Source: Kappaphycus alvarezii (taxonomy: Eukaryota > Rhodophyta > Florideophyceae > Gigartinales > Solieriaceae). Taken from it: a stretch of 64,000 nucleotides of DNA. The notes under the pieces are model-generated. The model saw only the letters and a program-made list of their open reading frames with translations, made no database searches and had not been told where the DNA came from. Where the stretch lies: contig NADL03000543.1 in NCBI GenBank assembly GCA_002205965.3, forward strand, positions 372,001-436,000, in the 5' to 3' direction. Shown piece by piece: positions 37,495 to 46,970 of this stretch (positions are counted from its first letter, which is position 1; each line of letters opens with the position of its first letter). The translations under genes were made by a program, and so were the position numbers.

Positions 37495-38488
37495 GAGCAT
37501 TTCATTGGGCCGTGATATCCATCGTTCGTCCATTTCTTTAATGCCCTTTTTGTCTTGCTCTTTTGTTTGTTTAGTAATAAGCAGCCATACGGAATCTTAA
37601 TTTGCCTCTCCGAGCGAAAAAGCCCGACCCTGGACTCTTCTTCACCCTTCTAAAGTGTTATCTTCTCAACCTGCGCTCCTCAACTGCACCATAGGTTCCC
37701 AAGCTTGGTTCTGCACACAGCTGATCTTTCCTCCGATCGCCTTCCCGCTTTCCCTAGCTGCGGTCCGTCTGGTATGCGCCATCCTACTAATCTACAAGGG
37801 ATTTTGGGACGACGATACCACCGGATTCCTTCGCCTCTACACGCTCAGTGGATAGGCCAGTCGCAGGGGCTTTGTCTGACCTGAATCGACACTGAGCTTC
37901 GAGGCGAAGGCGGTGCATGGGAGAGGATGGAAGCTTCCGATGGTACAACGCCTCAAGAGTTGATGGCTGTGTGCTTGGTTGCGGGAAAGAAAGAGAACGA
38001 GCGTGTTGCGGTCCGAAGGGGGGTTGCAGGTGTGTACGGGGGTGTGCAAGGGTCGGCCGACTTCTATCCTGAGCTGGCCGAGCTAACTGTATACTGCACC
38101 AGGGTTGCAGTTTGAGGACGGGGTGGTGGTGATGGCAGTGGCTGGAAGGTTTTTTATGCGTTTTTAGTATTATCTTTGACGACTTTTTAGGGTAACTTAC
38201 TGTACTTTCTATCTTTTTACCTACTAGTTTTAATCATTTTTTATAGTCGAGTACAGTAGTGTACAGTAAGTACACTACTGTACGGGCAAATCTCAGCCAC
38301 AGCCGCTCGGGTGTCTGTTATTTAGGTAGCACCTCAGTCGGTTGCGTAACTCTGAGGGGGGCAGCGTCGACCTAGCGACCCCTCCTTACCTACACCTAAA
38401 AACCTACTCTTCTACTGTCCCTACTGTCTTCCCCCTTTTCTCCCCTATCAGATAGCACAGAAGACTGAGTCGAGTGGAAATTTATTCA
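37495..38488. other. Sequence downstream of gypsy pol, possibly its 3' UTR or LTR
   Basis: Short open frames on both strands with no recognised domain. If an LTR is present it cannot be proven, because the left LTR is missing. The right part (38,180-38,290) is rich in GTACAGTA and TACTGTAC words, and the tail (38,325-38,460) is C/T-rich. Confidence 0.4.
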
Positions 38489-38553
38489 GGTACATACTCC
38501 AACTACGCACGCCTCTGTGCGACATTATACAACCATAAAGATTTACCGCCACG
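38489..38553 (+). repeat. Piece of family C RLE 3' UTR
   Basis: ACGCACGCCTCTGTGCGACA and CATAAAGATTTACCGCCAC match CCGCACGCTTCTGTGTAACA and CATAAAGATTTACCACCAC in the 3' UTR of the copy at 50.3-50.5 kb. The copy at 33.3 kb loses exactly this part at 34,545, so this may be its displaced continuation. Confidence 0.6.
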
Positions 38554-38669
38554 TTTTGACCGGTATTTGCCCTGTGACTGTACTGACGTAGCACCTTATG
38601 ACTCGGCCTCATTATCAGACTCTCCATTACACAGAAATGTCCCTTTTACCCTTCGGAAAGTAGCCGTCC

Positions 38670-38755
38670 TGCATCCCTAATCTGTAAAGCACCCCAAATT
38701 TTCCCCTCTACTGTAGTTAGCCAAGAGTAAAAATATCCAAAACTTCCCCGTATAG
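38670..38755 (+). repeat. Two orphan RLE 3'-end motifs
   Basis: Two successive copies of the motif, AAGCACCCCAAATTTTCCCC and CCAAGAGTAAAAATATCC followed by AAAACTTCCCC, lie without any upstream element sequence. See the motif defined at the true 3' terminus at 11,645. Confidence 0.55.
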
Positions 38756-38885
38756 GATGAAATAGGTGTTTGATTACTGTGGGAGGCCGGAAGGCGGAGA
38801 AGAGGAGGGGTTTATGAGGAAGGCGTTATGTAACAGGGCCCCTTGACGTCCACAAAGTACTCATATCGTGTACCTTGCGTAATCT

Positions 38886-39276
38886 ATGATCCTGAGCCGG
38901 CCGTCGTTCGCGCGGCCGGCCCTGTTCCGCTTGCTCGCCTCTCGCCGTCGTCGTCTTGACCTCTTCATTGATGACCCCGAATTGCCTTCTCCCACAAGGC
39001 TACGATGTTACTGTGATCAGCCACCATTTTGCACTGTGTATACGCTCTCCTTCCTCCGATTCTTCCGTTCGCCTCTTCCGAGCGGAAGATGCCAATGGCG
39101 GACGTTATCAAGCCCTTTTCAATGACCTTGAGATGGACTCTCACGACATGGCTTTTGATATCTACTGCTCTTTGGTCCTGATACCGAAGCTATATTCCAC
39201 CGTATTTCCGAATGAATGGAGCCTCGAAAAGGGATCAGCCTTGCCGTCGAACTCCAACGTCTCCCGCTGGTCCTGA
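38886..39276 (+). pseudogene. RLE endonuclease fragment, family B
   Basis: RRRRLDLFIDD (near 38,940-38,975), then after a +1 frameshift QGYDVTVIS (38,995-39,021), is the R-x-D...D-V-T nuclease core, with both Asp visible. RYQALFNDLEMD and MAFDIYCSLVL near 39,095-39,180 match RYGHLCAELRID and MAFDIYGSVGP in the family A element at 45.8-46.4 kb. No RT is present. Confidence 0.7.
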
Positions 39277-39510
39277 GCTCTTTAGTGCAGCGGCGAACTG
39301 CGATTGCAATCAGTCACAGGAAGCTTTACCGCTAAGAGCGTTGAACATTTTATGCTAGTCTTCCAGTAAAGGTATCTCTCATGGTTGTGCAAAAAACAAG
39401 ATAGCAGACGTCCTCATTCTATCTAGAAAAGTATGTGGAAACCAGAAAACAAACAGGATACTACAGAGGGAAATTTTGGGAAGTTAAATATTTGGAAACG
39501 GGGGATTATA

Positions 39511-39654
39511 GGGGGAATTTTTGGGTTATTTCAATGCATGGAAGATGTGGTCGGTTATATCCACGAGGCTAATATGTCATGGGGGATATGTTGTCGCTGA
39601 TGGGTAACACTACAGTAAATGAACTTGCTTACCGGGCCGGTTCACTGCCGGCTT
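39511..39654 (-). repeat. Orphan family D RLE 3' end
   Basis: Aligns closely with 11,645-11,787, covering the last few codons and the 3' UTR of the family D element. Shared words include GCATGGAAGATGTGGTCGG and AACACTACAGTAAATGA. It ends at its low-coordinate side with the GGGGGAA terminus, so it is a severely 5'-truncated insertion of about 140 bp. Confidence 0.8.
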
Positions 39655-40654
39655 TGTAAGCATTATAGGGTGCTGTATTGTTTGAAATAATTGGTCGGCT
39701 ATGGACCGGAATATCCTAGTAGAGAGTGACCAGTAGTACATCCTACAAGCAATTTGGAAAATAATGTCATTCCAAGAAGTGAAACCAGATGTTCTGTGGA
39801 CTGCGCGAGCTCAGTTGCTGATCTGGGGAGATATTTTACTGTATACTCTTCTGCCATTGTAGGGCTAGGTATTGTATACTCTTAATAGTACAGTATATGT
39901 ACTGTACATATGTGTATGTACTGTACTGTGTCGAGCGTACGTGGGAGAAGGGGGGGCAATAGATTACGCTTGGCCTAAGCAGGATAGGAAAGAGTAAAGG
40001 AACTTTCAAGCATTTCATGTTCCATTAAGGAAGAAGGCCAGTTGGTGTAAACTTCCACAATTAGAGGTTACATTGATGATTAATGACTTCTGTTAGTCGT
40101 CAACGGTTATGACGAGCAATGAAAAATTTTAGTTGAATGGTCTCAACGCAATGCATTTGTATCATTTGCATTTGTTTTACTGTACTTGCCTTTATCTATG
40201 TCTCTATCGCACTGCTTTTTAAGCCTATTGCCTGCACGTCCTTCTTGTAAAATGCCGGGGGCAAGAGGATTGCGCCGGAGTCTTGTTTATTCTTTTGAAC
40301 CTCAGTTCTCTGAAGTCTCTTCAGCGTAGCACAATATTTATTGTTCGGCTAGCAGCATATCCATGCGACTCTAGAAATTTACAACGCATCATGCCTGATG
40401 GATGGTTTTGAGCTGCTACTTTAGAGAGTGGCACTAACATCTAACGCTGCTTGTCTGCTGTCTGGCATCTCATCGACTTTCTGGTAGACTATGGCTGGTG
40501 CTAGCATTAGACAGCAATGATTTGTACATTGCTTCGACCATCAGTACATGTATTGAATATGACTTTTATATTTTCAAATCCAAATGGGTTCCAACCAATC
40601 CATATATTTAAATAAAGACACAGCCCTTTTTCCTTTTGCTTAAAGAAAATTTAC
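39655..40654. other. Intergenic, with a GTAC-rich patch
   Basis: No coding region recognised. 39,840-39,935 is dense in TACAGTATATGTACTGTACA-like palindromic words. Confidence 0.4.
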
Positions 40655-40757
40655 GGTGTAGATATCAGTACGAATATCAGCTATCTGACGGATTATACTG
40701 GTAGATGGTCGCCCACATCTTTCAAATATTAAAGAAACCAACTTCTTTCCCCTAGAA
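40655..40757 (+). repeat. Dispersed repeat R1 with RLE-like 3' end, copy 1
   Basis: Closely matches 49,631-49,737. Shared words are TGTAGATATCAGTACGAA, ATCAGCTATCTGACGGA and CATCTTTCAAATATTAAAGA, ending in CCAAC..TTTCCCCT. The end fits the RLE 3'-terminal motif. R1 is therefore either the 3' UTR of another RLE family or a SINE that uses its tail. Confidence 0.75.
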
Positions 40758-40789
40758 AACTAGCAATCCTACATCTGTAATCAGCAAAG

Positions 40790-41010
40790 CACAAAACACC
40801 TCCCTGAAAGATGTGTTGGATTCCAGCCTTCAGGCAGGCATTGAACACTGATGTCGCGGCGGCACCCCTTTTAGTGATGACTTCCTTAACCTTTCCATAG
40901 GTCTCCACTGTCCTTACTGTCATATCCCGTGAGACGTTGCTTAGCAGCACATGGGCGTCCGGGTGCCAACCTCCGAGGGTGAGAATGGGAAAAGGAATAA
41001 GAGCCTTGAA
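40790..41010 (-). pseudogene. RLE endonuclease C-terminus, family D-like
   Basis: Minus-strand ILTLGGWHPDAHVLLSNVSR and TYGKVKEVITKRGAA match STLGGWHPDAYAVLADVAR and TYGMVRAVLTQRHAS in the fragment at 11.8-12.2 kb, with about half of residues identical. The frame stays open for about 70 codons and then runs into the R1 repeat of opposite orientation. The catalytic Asp residues lie upstream and are missing. Confidence 0.7.
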
Positions 41011-41064
41011 TTAATTTGGAATCGTTAAATTTGACGACTGCAAATCTGATCTGAGCAACCAGCC

Positions 41065-41105
41065 AAACATTGAATGTATTTTCCAACAGTAAAACACCCA
41101 AAACG
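41065..41105 (+). repeat. Orphan RLE 3'-end motif
   Basis: TTCCAACAGTAAAACACCC followed by AAAACGTCCCC. Same motif as the 3' terminus at 11,645. Confidence 0.55.
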
Positions 41106-41269
41106 TCCCCTCACCCGCCAGAAGCACTTAATTAAGTAGAAAACATCAGCTGGAAGACGAGAAAGGCCCGGATTCTGTCCACGTTTTCATGGAAAACTTG
41201 TGCAACCTTTTGGTCTGTCTGACTACCTGCCAGATTGCCTTTTCGGGACTAACCGGATAATTTGCGATT

Positions 41270-41480
41270 ATTGATGTCCTGTACTGGTAGGCAACTGTAT
41301 GGTAATGGCAATATAATGACAATTTTGGCAATTTACAGTAAATGAAATTTCGGAAAATATAGTGCCCTTGGTAGGGTATTGGCAAGGCACTGGTCAACCA
41401 TGGTATTCCAGGTGTAACTGGCGAGGCACTGGTCAACCAGAGCATACTATGGGTCACCAGCGAGGCGCTGGTCCACTAGG
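41270..41480. repeat. GGCACTGG-type imperfect tandem repeat
   Basis: GGCAAGGCACTGGTCAACCA, GGCGAGGCACTGGTCAACCA and a third variant, GCGAGGCGCTGGTCC, occur about 35-40 bp apart (41,382-41,475). Similar GGCACTGG and AATGGCAATA words recur at 45,600-45,745. Confidence 0.6.
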
Positions 41481-41799
41481 GCATGCCATAGGGCCCTGAT
41501 GACAGTTTTTCACTACCAATGCCCCTGTGAGTTTATAGTGCCTCTTCTCACATGCCTGGGACCCTGTAGAAACCTGCTCCACGCTAAGGTTTTCTAAACG
41601 GCTGCACTGTACTGTATACACAGAAGGAGTAAATTTAAAGATAATTTTAAAGTCTTGCATATTGGCCAGTCAGGCATGATAAAATCAACATTAATTATAT
41701 CTCCGGTAATTTTTATATGCTATTTTAGGTTCGAAATCACAGGGTTTCTCCAAGGCCCTGGCCCCTGGAATATCAATCGCTAATTAAAGTTTCGGTCTG

Positions 41800-41890
41800 T
41801 AGTACCATTCCCTCAGGTACTGCTAATACCTCAGGTACTATCATTCCTTCAGGTAATACCATTCCTTTAAATACTACCAATTCCACAGTA
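41800..41890. repeat. Imperfect short tandem repeat (ACCATTCCTTCAGGTA)
   Basis: Four to five degenerate units of the pattern ACCATTCCTCAGGTACT, just upstream of the hAT transposase relic. Confidence 0.55.
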
Positions 41891-41939
41891 ATCCTATTTC
41901 TACATCCCGTATCCCTCTAATCAATGTCTTTTTATCCAA

Positions 41940-43975
41940 ATGAGTGCAATTTGTAATAGCAATTCGAAGGATGCTTCTGACAAGCATACGCAGTCGTCAG
42001 CTTCGACGACTGCACCGACATCTTCCATTCAAGCTGACACGACTGGAAATCGGTATTTAAACATTTACAGAGGGGAATCAAACAATCCCGTCTCTACCTA
42101 TATCGAATTGGAATGCTCGAAAGATCCTTTTTTAAAGAAGACATACATGTGTAGAATCTTTAAAACTGTTAGAGCTATCGGAAGAGAGCCTACCCATGTC
42201 AAGCTTCTTTTATCCTCGAGACACTAGTCAGTTGCTTTCAGCAACTCATTCGTGCCATCAACTCGCAATTCAGCTCTGATTGGACATGAAATGCAAAGAG
42301 ATAACTCTCGAGTGCCCCAATTGAACGTACCGGAAGGGTGTTCAGTTCAGTCTAGGTTTATAAATTTGTGCGCTAAATGAGCTGCATTAAGCCAGAGATC
42401 TTTATCGATCACCGAGAATGTTGGGTTTCTAAATATCATGAAAAAAAATGTGCTCCATATATACATATGGTCAGTCTTCAGTCCTTCATGGGACTTTTAC
42501 GCAATTCTGAGAAAGATGTGAATGCTAAAAATGTAAAGGATCCTAAAAATATCAGCGTTCTTGCTGCAACAACAGACGTTTGCTCATATGGGAACAAAGA
42601 TTTTTACTCATCCTTCACATTGTCATACATAGATGAAACTGGGATTTCCAAAAAATGATTGCCTGCTCAGAGCTGGAGGAGTGACACACTGGAAAGGATT
42701 TGTCAGCCTTTCTGATAGATATTGCCAAGAAGGTCGGCATTATGAAGAACGTTTCATTCGTCAAAACTGATAATACATAAAATGCTAGGAAGCAGATAAG
42801 ACTGGCAGCCGAAGAATTTACAATTTTAAATATTATTTTGAGTCAGATCTTATCGAAAAAGAGCTAATACAAAAGGAGGATCTGCCAGTAAATTTGCAAG
42901 CGATATTCATTCATTACAAGAGGTGAAATAACAGTCGCTGATATCATCCAGTGGGGCAATTAATTCAAGTCCTGAGTCAATATTCCACCCAACTTCCCAA
43001 GAAAGATACAATTAGAACGATGAAACCATATTTGAGAGAGAAATGTCCGAGTTTCTATCAGAAGATTACCTCGAGATTCCTACTCTATTACAAGACTGGA
43101 TGCTACTCTTTGGTGACATGACAGAATCAACCTATTCCACTGTCTTGGAATCTCATTTCTTGCGCGGCCCATTCTTATCAGGTTTCAGCCAAGAAGGCGT
43201 TAGAAAGAGCAGAAGTTTCTACAGCTGTCTCAAATATACGCCAAACCATGAAATTCTTTATGAAGTCGTCAGTGGCTAGAACATATCTTCTGAGGGAATT
43301 GAAAGAGCGTAAGCAGGAAGTGTTGAGACCTACAATGGATGTACCAACACTGTGGTGATTCACTACAGCTATGATTAAGATGATTCTGAAGTTGGAACCC
43401 TGCCTTACAGCGGCTACTGACAAGAAGTATGCAGACAACGTTGAATTGTCTGAGGGCGGGCCCGGTGAGAAACCATCTCCCCGTGAAACCCTTACTTTGA
43501 GAGCTATTCTTGCTTTAGTCATTTCATTTGAAGTACGCACCAAGATTCTTGGAAAGCAGTCCAGTCAAAGTATGCACTTAAGATATGCCTGCACAGCTAA
43601 TATTTTACGTAAAATCAAGTAATTTCAGGATCAATCGAGCCGCAATTCCTGTACTCATGATTTAGCATCCAGTTTGTCAAAGCTGATTCTTGAGAGGAGG
43701 GCAAAGAACAATTTGGAATCCGCGATGGCTGCTAATTGTGCCCATGTGGCATCTCTTCTCACACCCCAGTTCAAAAAAATGAATAACAAGGCCTATCTCA
43801 GTGGAAGTTCTGCATTTAAGCTTTCTGACATCAATTCAGTGAAATTGATTAGTGGAATGAGCAGATAATATGGAACTGTCAGATCTAAGAAAAGATCGCG
43901 TATATCTTCGGATATGACAAAATTTCTTGTCAAAGTGGGGCAATATCTGAAGAAATACAAGCATCTTCCTACCAA
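41940..43975 (+). pseudogene. Decayed hAT-family transposase
   Basis: hAT transposases are RNase H-fold DDE enzymes, often with a BED zinc finger. Seen in order: a BED-like remnant (TYMCRIFKTVRAIGREPTHV, near 42,140-42,205, first Cys pair incomplete); NISVLAATTDVCSYGNKDFY at 42,560-42,620 (TTDxW block, Trp replaced by Cys); HTGKDLSAFLIDIAKKVGI and VKTDNT near 42,690-42,780, where the catalytic TDN is kept but the next codon is a stop; RPTMDVPTLW near 43,330 (DVPTRWN block); and HVASLLTPQFKKM near 43,742-43,782 (SLLDPRFK). Stops and frameshifts are frequent. A CAGGGTTTCTCCAAGGCCC at 41,741 could be the left terminal repeat, but I found no clear partner. Confidence 0.75.
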
Positions 43976-44379
43976 TGATAATTGCTAGCATATTTAGCAT
44001 TGATTTCATTTTTTATATCTCATTCTCTCTTTTTCAGGGCAAGACTCTGAAGTCAGCCAATGCAGACTTTCGAGGTAAATTGAAACTATTCCCTCTTATG
44101 TAAACTTACGAACTTATTTCAATAGCTTAGAATTTATCTCTATGCTATTCCAAATGAGTATTGAAGAACTTTATTCAAAAATTCCATTGAATAGCCAAGA
44201 CGCTTTCTTAAAAAAACGACTTTGGCTATTGGTTCGGCTATGGCACGTCGGAAGGATAGAGTTGCATAACTAAAAATAAATCAACAGTTTTATTGGGTAT
44301 CTATTTTCCAAATATAATAGCATTTAAAGGTGTACAAAATTTTAGAAATAAATAAATAATGGAATACCCCTTTATGAGA

Positions 44380-44580
44380 AGTCACCTTGTCCCTCTCATG
44401 TTCAAGTGGGGGCCGAAGCATCCTGAAGACCAAGTCACTGTACATATTTGTCGAGCCTCCAACTGGGTTAGAGGGTTTCGAGTTCGCCATCGGAACTCAG
44501 CGAGGAACTGAACCCTGGTCTGTGTGGGGTTATGGCTTAGAGGGAAACCCTCTGAGCCACTACACCACACAGGTCATGTG
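44380..44580 (-). repeat. SINE-like repeat with tRNA-like promoter boxes
   Basis: On the minus strand TGGCTCAGAGGG (44,559-44,548) resembles a pol III A box and GGTTCAGTTCC (44,514-44,504) a B box. The start-to-start distance is 45 nt, as in tRNA genes. The A-box arm can also form a hairpin (TGGCTCAGAGGG with CCCTCTAAGCCA). The T-arm pairing is imperfect and there is no good acceptor stem, so I read it as a tRNA-derived repeat, not a working tRNA. Confidence 0.45.
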
Positions 44581-44695
44581 TGGTAGCGCTATTCTAGACT
44601 CTACTTATTGATGGTGGTCTGTGTTGCGGGGAAAGCGAGAAGTTCAACACAACCACAGCAGTGATCCGCAGACGTATTTATCAGCGCATTAGTTG

Positions 44696-44834
44696 CACAC
44701 TGTGGTCTTCTATTGCAAAGGCGATTCTATCGCGAGCCCCACTGCACGTGCCTGACTTGGAACATCCGGTTAGTTCTTAGCCGTATAGTCAGTCCTGCAG
44801 TGTACACGATAGATACTTAATGAAGTAAAGTTTC
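44696..44834 (-). repeat. Dispersed repeat S2, copy 1 (SINE candidate)
   Basis: Aligns with 44,842-44,992 and 60,350-60,475. Shared plus-strand words are CGAGCCCC, CCGGTTAG, AGCCGTATAGT and CCTGCAG. Read on the minus strand, ACTATACGGCTAAGAACTAACCGG, split over 44,792-44,766, is faintly D-arm-like and GGGGCTCGCGAT lies at T-arm distance, but a tRNA origin is not shown. Confidence 0.6.
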
Positions 44835-44841
44835 ACAAACT

Positions 44842-44992
44842 GTGCACTCTCTGGTCATCCATTGGTCAAGCTATCCTGTCCCGAGCCCCGATGCGCATGG
44901 ACGAGGAGGTACATTCGGTTAGGTTATAGCCGTATAGTTAAGACGTGCGCAGTCTCCAGTAGATACTGAGCACATGAAACTTCTTTCTCTCT
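44842..44992 (-). repeat. Dispersed repeat S2, copy 2
   Basis: Lies in tandem with copy 1. Shares CGAGCCCC, TTCGGTTAG, AGCCGTATAGT and the TAGATACT block further on. Confidence 0.6.
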
Positions 44993-45240
44993 CAACTGTA
45001 CTAATTAATGGTGTCTACAATTTTCCACTGATTTAAGTAAAATCTATTGTATTGAATTCTTTTAGAAAAAATTTTTTAGTCCTTGTCAAATAACGCAAAC
45101 GCACTGGATTGTGCTACTGTACTGTAAAGCAATATGTACGAGCAAATCCTCACGATCTGTACTGTCTTACGTTCCATCCCCGCCCCTTCTTGATCCGCCC
45201 GGGAGCCAGGCGACCGAGTGCCCCCCCATGGAGGGATGGT

Positions 45241-45295
45241 TCGAAGGCACAACCACCTGCGGACCGCAGGGGACCGCAGGTGGTTTTGTCTTCGA
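45241..45295. repeat. Inverted repeat, 22-bp arms
   Basis: TCGAAGGCACAACCACCTGC plus GG at 45,241-45,262 pairs with 45,274-45,295, with two mismatches and an 11-nt loop. Confidence 0.8.
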
Positions 45296-45337
45296 AAGAC
45301 CTCGCAGGATGCGAAAAAAGCTATTCTCGCGAACTCT

Positions 45338-45366
45338 TTAGGCCCGCATCAGTGATGCGGGCCTAA
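45338..45366. repeat. Perfect 14-bp hairpin
   Basis: TTAGGCCCGCATCA, a single G, then TGATGCGGGCCTAA. There is no T run after it and no adjoining gene, so a terminator is not supported. Confidence 0.85.
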
Positions 45367-45473
45367 GGAGTCCTAGGCTGGCGATTCGTGTTCTTGGGAG
45401 TCGAATCGAGATTTCCTTCCGAGCCGACTACTAAGATCATTGGTGACCACGCTGTGCTCATTGCTAAGTACAA

Positions 45474-45595
45474 TACTGTAAATATACTGTACAGTGCAGT
45501 ACAGTATATTTACAGTACTGTACAGTATGTTCCCCTATAGTACTTGATCAATGGCACTGTCCACTGCAATGTACTGTACTGTACAGTACAGTAGT
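45474..45595. repeat. GTAC palindrome cluster with a 44-bp perfect inverted repeat
   Basis: 45,474-45,517 is TACTGTAAATATACTGTAC, a 6-base centre AGTGCA, and the exact reverse complement. It is followed by TACTGTACAGTATG and by ACTGTACTGTACAGTACAGT near 45,573-45,592. Confidence 0.85.
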
Positions 45596-45599
45596 GCCT

Positions 45600-45745
45600 A
45601 CCCAGGGGCATTGGGGACTATGCCTTGCCAGGGGCACTAGAGGGACTAGTGCTTCGGTCAGGGGCACTGGCGAAGCACGGTGAGGCACTGGCGAGGAAAT
45701 GGCAATACATTACCAAATAGTGCCACTATATTCTCCATTACCAGG
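45600..45745. repeat. GGGGCACTGG-type repeat
   Basis: CCAGGGGCATTGG, CCAGGGGCACTAG, TCAGGGGCACTGG and GAGGCACTGGCGAGG recur within 100 bp. It resembles the cluster at 41.3-41.5 kb. Confidence 0.55.
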
Positions 45746-45829
45746 GTAGCACTACTGTACAGAAGAAGAGGAAGAAGAAGACTTTACCAAGCAGGAAAGG
45801 GGGGCTAGCGGCCCTCAAAAGGGGAAAAA

Positions 45830-46970
45830 TCTATCTGAGCCAGGAACGGTTGAGTAGTCGTCGGTAGATCGCGACAGAAGTTCGTTATTGTATGAGCGAA
45901 CTGATAATCGTGCACAAGCGATCGAACGCAGGACTACTGCCTTTCCGTAGAGCAATGTACTCAGCAATTCTGGACAGACCTTGTTCGGCACCGGGACCGA
46001 CAGACCCGTATATATCGAAAGCCATCGGGTGGAAGTCGATACGTAGTTCGGCGCAGAGGTGGCCATAGCGAAGAGATTTCGCGCGCTCAGATGCAGTAAG
46101 GACAGCGAGGGGCGTGTGAATTCGCTGTTAGGCGTATGGAGCGGAGTGGGGGCTGATGACAGTGACGTCGTAGCCTTGCGGGACGGGAGAGAACTGGACA
46201 TCATCGATGTAGATGTCGAGGCGGCGGCGGGAGTTGGAGGGTCGGGGCAAGTCTTGCGGGAAGGTCCATTCCCGGACAGGGCGAATCCCAATTGATAAGC
46301 GTGATACCTCGGAAATGAGGCGGTCGCGAACACAATTGTGGCGCCGAATGGAGCCATCGGCGCAGGGACAGACAGAGGCATGGTGTCCGTAGGAATCCAT
46401 GGTGAGCAAACCATGGTTCGCCATACTTTAGGAGCGGCCCTGGTACCGAGAAGGCTCTGCTCTGTGGCGGTCGATTTTGTTGAACGCGTTTGACGCGTCA
46501 ATTTGAAGGAGAGCGAAGCTGGCGCTGTCAGGGCGGATAGAGAGAACCCGTGTCGCATGAATGATGGCCTCTGTTCCGTGGCGGACTCCGACGGCGAGCT
46601 GGTGAGGAAGGAAATAAGAGACGACGGTGGGTTGTGTAGACAAGTGCCGAGCGACGAGGCGGCAAAAGAAGCGTCGGAGAACGGTACCCATGCGTCGGAG
46701 AACGGTACCCATGCGTCGGAGAACGGTACCCATGGCGACGGGGCGGAGACTATCGCCGCGGGCCTTTGGGATGCCGAGTAGGGTAGCCCCGGCGAAGAGA
46801 TGACGGAGCTCAGTTGGGAGTCGGCCGTCCGCGGCAGAGTTCACAAAGATTGTGAGCTGAGACAGGGCGGAGCGATCTGCGGTATCACCGCCTGGTGCAT
46901 GGGAGAGGGATTTGAAGACGGATGGGCGAGGCCGTCAGGGCCCGGAGAGCTGTGGAGTACTATTGCCTGG
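45830..46970 (-). pseudogene. RLE non-LTR element, family A: RT start fused to nuclease
   Basis: Read from 46,970 down. SGPDGLAHPS and ALSQLTIFVNSAADGRLP lead to ATLLGIPKARGDSLRPVAMG (near 46,780-46,720), the start of RT. After a tripled MGTVLRR comes LPHQLAVGVRHGTEAIIHA, then IDASNAFNKIDR near 46,470. There the RT stops: the rest of the palm with its catalytic box and the whole thumb are missing, and coding resumes within about 40 bp in the endonuclease. That part has YGHHASVCPCADGSIRRHN, RRRLDIYIDD (Asp at 46,217-46,215) and QGYDVTVIS (Asp at 46,169-46,167), so the nuclease core is intact. A TAA at 46,130-46,128 is followed in frame by KSLRYGHLCAEL and MAFDIYGSVGPGAEQGLSRI. Confidence 0.75.
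46671..46733 (-). repeat. Perfect in-frame triplication of 21 bp in the RT
   Basis: Three exact copies of GCGTCGGAGAACGGTACCCA plus T (46,671-46,691, 46,692-46,712, 46,713-46,733). On the coding (minus) strand each encodes MGTVLRR, so the RPVAMGTVLRR motif of the RT is extended by 14 residues without a frameshift. Confidence 0.9.

Noticed and set aside
45338..45366. Rho-independent-like terminator
   Set aside because: Strong stem but no T run and no adjacent gene, and the window is eukaryotic.
45815..46558. 247-codon minus-strand frame, the longest in that region
   Set aside because: It is the wrong frame of the RLE family A nuclease. The neighbouring frame carries the conserved R-x-D and DVTV motifs.
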